A DNA stretch of 10,152 nt from positions 1 to 10,152 of the forward strand of contig JADGIF010000358.1 in NCBI GenBank assembly GCA_018985225.1, written 5' to 3'. The notes below the pieces were generated by a model that did no database searches, was not told the origin of the DNA, and saw only the letters and a program-made list of their open reading frames with translations. The DNA comes from Amoeboradix gromovi (Eukaryota; Sanchytriomycota; Sanchytriomycetes; Sanchytriales; Sanchytriaceae). Positions 7,249 to 10,152 of this stretch are shown here, piece after piece; position 1 is the stretch's first letter; each line of letters opens with the position of its first letter. A program made the position numbers and the translations under genes.

Positions 7249-7401
7249 AAAATAAATAGCTGAATGTAGTTTTTAGACAATCTTCAAGCTATTAAAAGTA
7301 TAGCATCTTTAAATTAGCTTCTGTCAGTGTCTACAATGGTTATCCATTGTAAAAATTATGATGTATTTTGCAATCTGATACTAGTCGAAGCAGTTATAAT
7401 G
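7249..7401. other. No feature recognised
   Basis: AT-rich sequence between the LRR fragment and the minus-strand beta-propeller-like remnants. A short inverted repeat, ACAATGG / CCATTGT, lies at 7334-7351. Nothing else was supported. Confidence 0.3.
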
Positions 7402-8117
7402 TCACCATCTTTTCCGAGTTGTTCTTTCGCCATTTTCTATTAAACATGAATCGACCCAATGTCTTGGTCTATTGTATTTATAAGCTATTTGTAGCTTTGT
7501 AGATATAATGACCGCTTGAGCTTGATTTATGCAGTATTTAACATTTTTCGTCTTTATTATAATATCTTTTCGCAAACTAAAAGTAAATCACAGCTCAATA
7601 ATTTAGCGGAATAACCATTTTTGCCTTTGAAATGACAATTATCTTTCCAACAATTCTTTATCCAGATACTTCCAATGAGAAAAATGTGATACTCTTCCTT
7701 TCATCAATGGCCAATAGATCGAAGCCTCGAGATATACCTAGTATATGTACTGCATGCTCTTGAAAGCTTAGAACCTTGCCTAAGAATGAACTATTCGGTG
7801 CATTTATAATTCTTGGTTACTTGAGACAATAAATAGAAATGTTTCATGTTATTTACTACACAAATAGGATACCATAGTAATAGACTTAAGTCAAGAAAAT
7901 CCATTTATATATCCAATGTGCTCTCTTTCTTGTTGCCCATAGCTGCACAAAAACTAATTCTTTCTTCATCTACTACAGAAGTCTGAATTACCACAATGAG
8001 AGTACGCAAATCTAGAGACGCGACCAAATGATAAAGAACACACTCTTTGGAACTGATCCAATAATGAAAAGCTTGTCTAAAGAAAGAGGAAAGTCGTAGG
8101 TGGAATGTACTCACCAA
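7402..8117 (-). pseudogene. Fragmented beta-propeller-like reading frames
   Basis: Not identified. Minus-strand open pieces in order: 8117-7908 (70 codons, LVASLDLRTLIVVIQTSVVD), with the same frame continuing past TAA 7905-7907 to TAG 7791-7793. Next is 7816-7661 (52 codons, HAVHILGISRGFDLLAIDER then KSITFFSLEVSG). A piece near 7630-7570 follows (GKNGYSAKLLSCDLLLVCEK), then 7587-7405 (61 codons, NQAQAVIISTKLQIAYKYNR, HWVDSCLIENGER) to TGA. The second piece has the spacing of a WD40 blade (His ... Ser ... LLAI ... ITFFSLE), and the third resembles a following blade. Each change of frame implies a lesion. The opposite strand is also partly readable here, so the call rests on peptide character only. 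Confidence 0.3.
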
Positions 8118-8377
8118 TTAATTAGTATAAGATATAGGCTTGAAAAGACCCAATTTGGCGACATAAGCATATAATCTGTGATTTGGATATTATTTGACTC
8201 TCCAGTAGATGCTCCTGTCTACATACAATCGGACCCTATATTTGAAGATCTGATATATGCTCACTCTGAATCATTATTTGCAATCTATATTCCCTCATTA
8301 AATGCAATAACTTTGGATTTGTCTAATAACCCGTCAATCATTCATCTGATATCGCCATACATTGATGACTTTACTGT

Positions 8378-8409
8378 GTACATTCTAACCTTATTATTTC
8401 CATCGATAG
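8378..8409 (+). other. Candidate 32-nt intron
   Basis: It starts GTACAT, contains TTCTAAC (a classic branch-point-like heptamer) followed by a pyrimidine-rich run, and ends GATAG. Removing it joins the 8178 frame exactly to the frame of KLQVIHKPLY. Against it, the bases it would remove also read as plausible protein in the second frame (VHSNLIISIDS), so a one-base lesion near 8369 is an equal explanation. Confidence 0.3.
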
Positions 8410-8920
8410 TAAGCTTCAAGTTATTCACAAACCACTTTATATTGGAAACCTACCTCTTGTAGAGAACGGTCAGGAGCAATGCATTCTGAATGAGCCATTT
8501 TATGCATATGAGACTTTGAGTGGATTAACTTTTGGTTCCGCTGACGATAAACCGTCTGAGATTAGTTGGGAGTCATTGATTCCTAACAAGTCATCAGTAG
8601 TAAAACTGGATGAAATTACATGCCAATTAAGACAGGAAGTTAGCATAATAAAACAATGCCAGAACAACATGATGAAGAGAATAGAACTGCAGTCTAGTCT
8701 ATATTCTTCGCAGATGAAAATGATTAAAAATATTGAAATAGAGGTGCAAAAGGAATCACCACTGTTTTCATTGAGAATTAAAAAATGCAATGAACGATTA
8801 ACACATATGACTAGTATGATGAACAAAATATCAAGCGGATATGCCGTATTAAATCAGAATAAGCTTGATACAAAGATAATAAACGAGAGGTTGGGTGAAA
8901 TAATGGATTTGTATAATTCG

Positions 8921-8941
8921 GTAACAATAACATTAACGTAG
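8921..8941 (+). other. Candidate 21-nt intron carrying the TAG stop
   Basis: GTAACAATAACATTAACGTAG begins GTAA, contains ATTAAC as a possible branch point and ends TAG. At exactly seven codons its removal deletes the TAG and keeps the downstream frame (TMYKVKTQ). A 31-nt version from GT at 8911 would break the frame. Without transcript data it is only a candidate; a nonsense mutation is equally possible. Confidence 0.28.
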
Positions 8942-9199
8942 ACCATGTACAAGGTAAAAACACAGCATGACGATTCAGATATCAACATAGAACAAAGAAA
9001 CAGATGGCAAGTGTATTTGAATGACAAAAAATATTGAGGAACTTAAGTTGAACAGCCAGCTGCAGAAGAGTGAAGCTGATGAGCTAACACAGCACTACAT
9101 GGAGATATACAAGAAAAGCTCAGCTGGCAAACAACAACTTTAATTAATATCTTGCCTTAATGTGCGGTTACATGAGCTATTTACTAATGGACTGTCGAC

Positions 9200-9229
9200 C
9201 ACGTGACTTATAATATCGAAATACGTGAC
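9200..9229. promoter_or_regulatory. Paired ACGTGAC motifs upstream of the LRR gene
   Basis: ACGTGAC occurs at 9201-9207 and 9223-9229, 22 bp apart, about two helical turns. The first is part of a full CACGTG E-box (9200-9205). They lie 30-59 bp upstream of the ATG at 9259, in the 115-bp gap after the coiled-coil gene. CACGTG is bound by bHLH factors in fungi and animals; a role here is inference. The other LRR gene does not have this motif in its 34-bp upstream gap. Confidence 0.3.
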
Positions 9230-9258
9230 ATTTCAGCCTCAAAAGTTAAATAAATATC

Positions 9259-10152
9259 ATGAGAATTTCAGAAATTTATTTAATTAGCTTAGCAAGTGGA
9301 TTGGGGGATTCGGTTTGCGTCGCTTTAAGCAAGATCGCTTTAGCTCTGAACATCAATACCATTCAACCACAAATAATGAATCAATTGAATGGAAGTATCG
9401 ACTGCTGCAATGCTTATGGGATAAAGTGTTCTTATTCAAGCTCTTTTTTGGGAATAAAAATTGATTGGAGTCAATTGAATTTGACAGGGTACATTCTAGC
9501 GCCGGATAAATTTCCATACTTCTCGAAAGAGGCCATAGACGGGATTACCTTGAATTTTGCATCAAATTCGCTATCAGGAGCAGCACCAGCTTTCCATTCT
9601 AATGTTAAGCATCTGGATTTAAGTAGCAACTATTATACAGCGGTGTATGAAAACCAACTAAACATGTTTCAGTTCAACATTTCTAATAATAGGATAGCTG
9701 GTACATTTTCTATGGCTTATCCGAGAGAATTCGACATATCGAGCAATTACATTACTGATTTGCAAATACTCAGTACGTCTTATATTAAAACGTGCGACAT
9801 TTCAAATAATCCTTTACTAGGTCACCCAATTCTGAGCAGGTTAACGATGTGCAAGCAAGATGGTCTTTACAGCCCGAGCTTGCTGCCATATAGTGGCCCA
9901 GAAACAACAGAAATTAGCACTAGTGTGACATTAACGACGTCTCTCGTCGATGACACACTATCTGAATTAACTTCATCAACTGAACATAAAACTCATATTC
10001 AAGCAACAACTTTGTCCTCAGTATATTATAGTTTTTCAAAACATTCAGGCATGTTATCAACTAGCTTATACACTAGCAATATGCAGACTACTCGGAATGC
10101 AACTACTTGGTCTATGAATTTAATGAATCAGAATAAGAAATCCGGAACAGCC
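9259..10152 (+). CDS. LRR surface protein, 3' end beyond the window
   Basis: 298 codons from ATG 9259 to the last base with no stop; an in-frame TAA 12 bases upstream (9247-9249) supports this start. The order is: signal peptide (MRISEIYLISLASGLG); an LRR N-terminal cap with C20, CC49-50 and C57 (SIDCCNAYGIKCSY) and IKIDWSQLNLTG, matching the cap of the gene at 4530; degenerate LRRs (LDLSSNYYTAVYENQ, FNISNNRIAGTF, FDISSNYITDL); the C-cap signature CDISNNPLLGHP...GLYSPSLLP (9793-9888); then a Ser/Thr-rich stalk. It is a secreted or membrane-attached surface protein, paralogous to 4530-6275 but with fewer, more diverged repeats. The last 83 bases are exactly duplicated at 7121-7203. Membrane anchorage is not visible; the duplicated fragment hints at a GPI-type end. 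Confidence 0.9.
   Translation, partial: MRISEIYLISLASGLGDSVCVALSKIALALNINTIQPQIMNQLNGSIDCCNAYGIKCSYSSSFLGIKIDWSQLNLTGYILAPDKFPYFSKEAIDGITLNFASNSLSGAAPAFHSNVKHLDLSSNYYTAVYENQLNMFQFNISNNRIAGTFSMAYPREFDISSNYITDLQILSTSYIKTCDISNNPLLGHPILSRLTMCKQDGLYSPSLLPYSGPETTEISTSVTLTTSLVDDTLSELTSSTEHKTHIQATTLSSVYYSFSKHSGMLSTSLYTSNMQTTRNATTWSMNLMNQNKKSGTA
10070..10152. repeat. 83-bp exact direct repeat, terminal copy
   Basis: Second copy of 7121-7203, inside the Ser/Thr-rich stalk of the LRR gene and ending with the window. If the window is a whole contig, this repeat is probably where the assembly stopped. Confidence 0.95.

Larger units (their letters stand above)
8178..9143 (+). pseudogene. Broken coiled-coil protein, possibly Nup82/Nup88-like
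   Basis: Three overlapping frames form one protein. 8178-about 8377 gives SPVDAPVYIQSDPIFEDLIY and SLFAIYIPSLNAITLDL. A second frame, open from 8369, gives KLQVIHKPLYIGNLPLVENG, LTFGSADDKPSEISWESLI and a long coiled coil (VSIIKQCQNNMMKRIELQSS, MIKNIEIEVQ, IINERLGEIMDLYN) to TAG 8939-8941. The same frame continues TMYKVKTQHDDSDINIEQRN. After an A6 run (9025-9030) a third frame gives NIEELKLNSQLQKSEADELT and ends at TAA 9141-9143. Beta-rich N-terminal material followed by a C-terminal coiled coil is the Nup82/Nup88 plan, but no signature residue proves it. The true start is upstream; the GTG at 8178 is only the edge of openness. Breaks may be lesions or tiny introns (8378-8409, 8921-8941). Confidence 0.5.

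Noticed and set aside
8178-8462. GTG at 8178 as a real start
   Set aside because: It is only the first alternative codon after TAA 8172-8174; the protein looks interrupted on its N-terminal side and eukaryotic genes rarely start at GTG.
8500-8826. Minus-strand 108-residue frame
   Set aside because: Antisense of the coiled-coil gene; its hydrophobic look comes from reversed Lys/Ile/Asn codons.
1-10152. Non-standard genetic code (TAA/TAG as Gln, or TGA as Trp)
   Set aside because: All three stops interrupt otherwise coding frames, in different genes, and frameshifts also occur; no single reassignment repairs them. In the LRR gene the TAG lies at a conserved Leu position, not Gln, and TGG is used normally for Trp.
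1-10152. Euplotes-style +1 frameshifting at every stop
   Set aside because: Shifting +1 at each stop always drifts back to the open frame in AT-rich DNA, so apparent success is not evidence. In the LRR gene a shift at TAG 4977 destroys the repeats, whereas reading straight through keeps them.
1-10152. tRNA, rRNA, CRISPR or bacterial mobile elements
   Set aside because: No cloverleaf B-box, rRNA core motif, regularly spaced short repeats or transposase motifs were found by reading both strands.

Overview
This window reads as nuclear DNA of a eukaryote with a small, AT-rich, compact genome. The evidence is a C3HC4 RING finger, ankyrin repeats, a UPF1/SEN1-type RNA helicase tail and plant-like 22-residue leucine-rich repeats (LRRs) on signal-peptide proteins with Ser/Thr-rich stalks. 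There are no bacterial operons or Shine-Dalgarno-like sites. I cannot fix the lineage; an early-diverging fungus or fungal relative would fit, but that is a guess.

Layout. 9-646 (minus) holds a broken, probably membrane-protein, reading frame with an 18-bp perfect palindrome inside it. 704-1100 is a degenerate tandem array of four units, each centred on a palindrome of about 22-28 bp whose two arms change together. 1038-1851 (minus) has weak, fragmented coding signal that runs into the array. 2196-3298 (minus) is an interrupted ankyrin / coiled-coil / RING gene. 3628-4495 (minus) is an intact 174-codon frame of unknown family, with a possible broken 3' continuation. Only 34 bp away, 4530-6275 (plus) is a surface LRR protein gene with two in-frame stop codons. 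6524-7120 (minus) is the C-terminal part of a UPF1-like helicase, cut off exactly where an 83-bp copy of the second LRR gene begins (7121). 7402-8117 (minus) has weak beta-propeller-like fragments. 8178-9143 (plus) is a broken coiled-coil protein gene, possibly Nup82/Nup88-like. 9259-10152 (plus) is a second LRR surface protein gene, open and running off the window.

Main message. The two LRR genes are paralogues with the same cysteine cap and the same C-terminal signature. The one at 9259 looks intact; the one at 4530 carries stops that fall inside an unbroken 22-residue repeat register. Most other genes carry several lesions, and all three stop codons and frameshifts occur. This is best explained by a region of decaying genes around an expanding surface-protein family, perhaps subtelomeric. 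In AT-rich DNA many 60-70 codon open stretches arise by chance, so remnants supported only by openness and peptide character are given low confidence.
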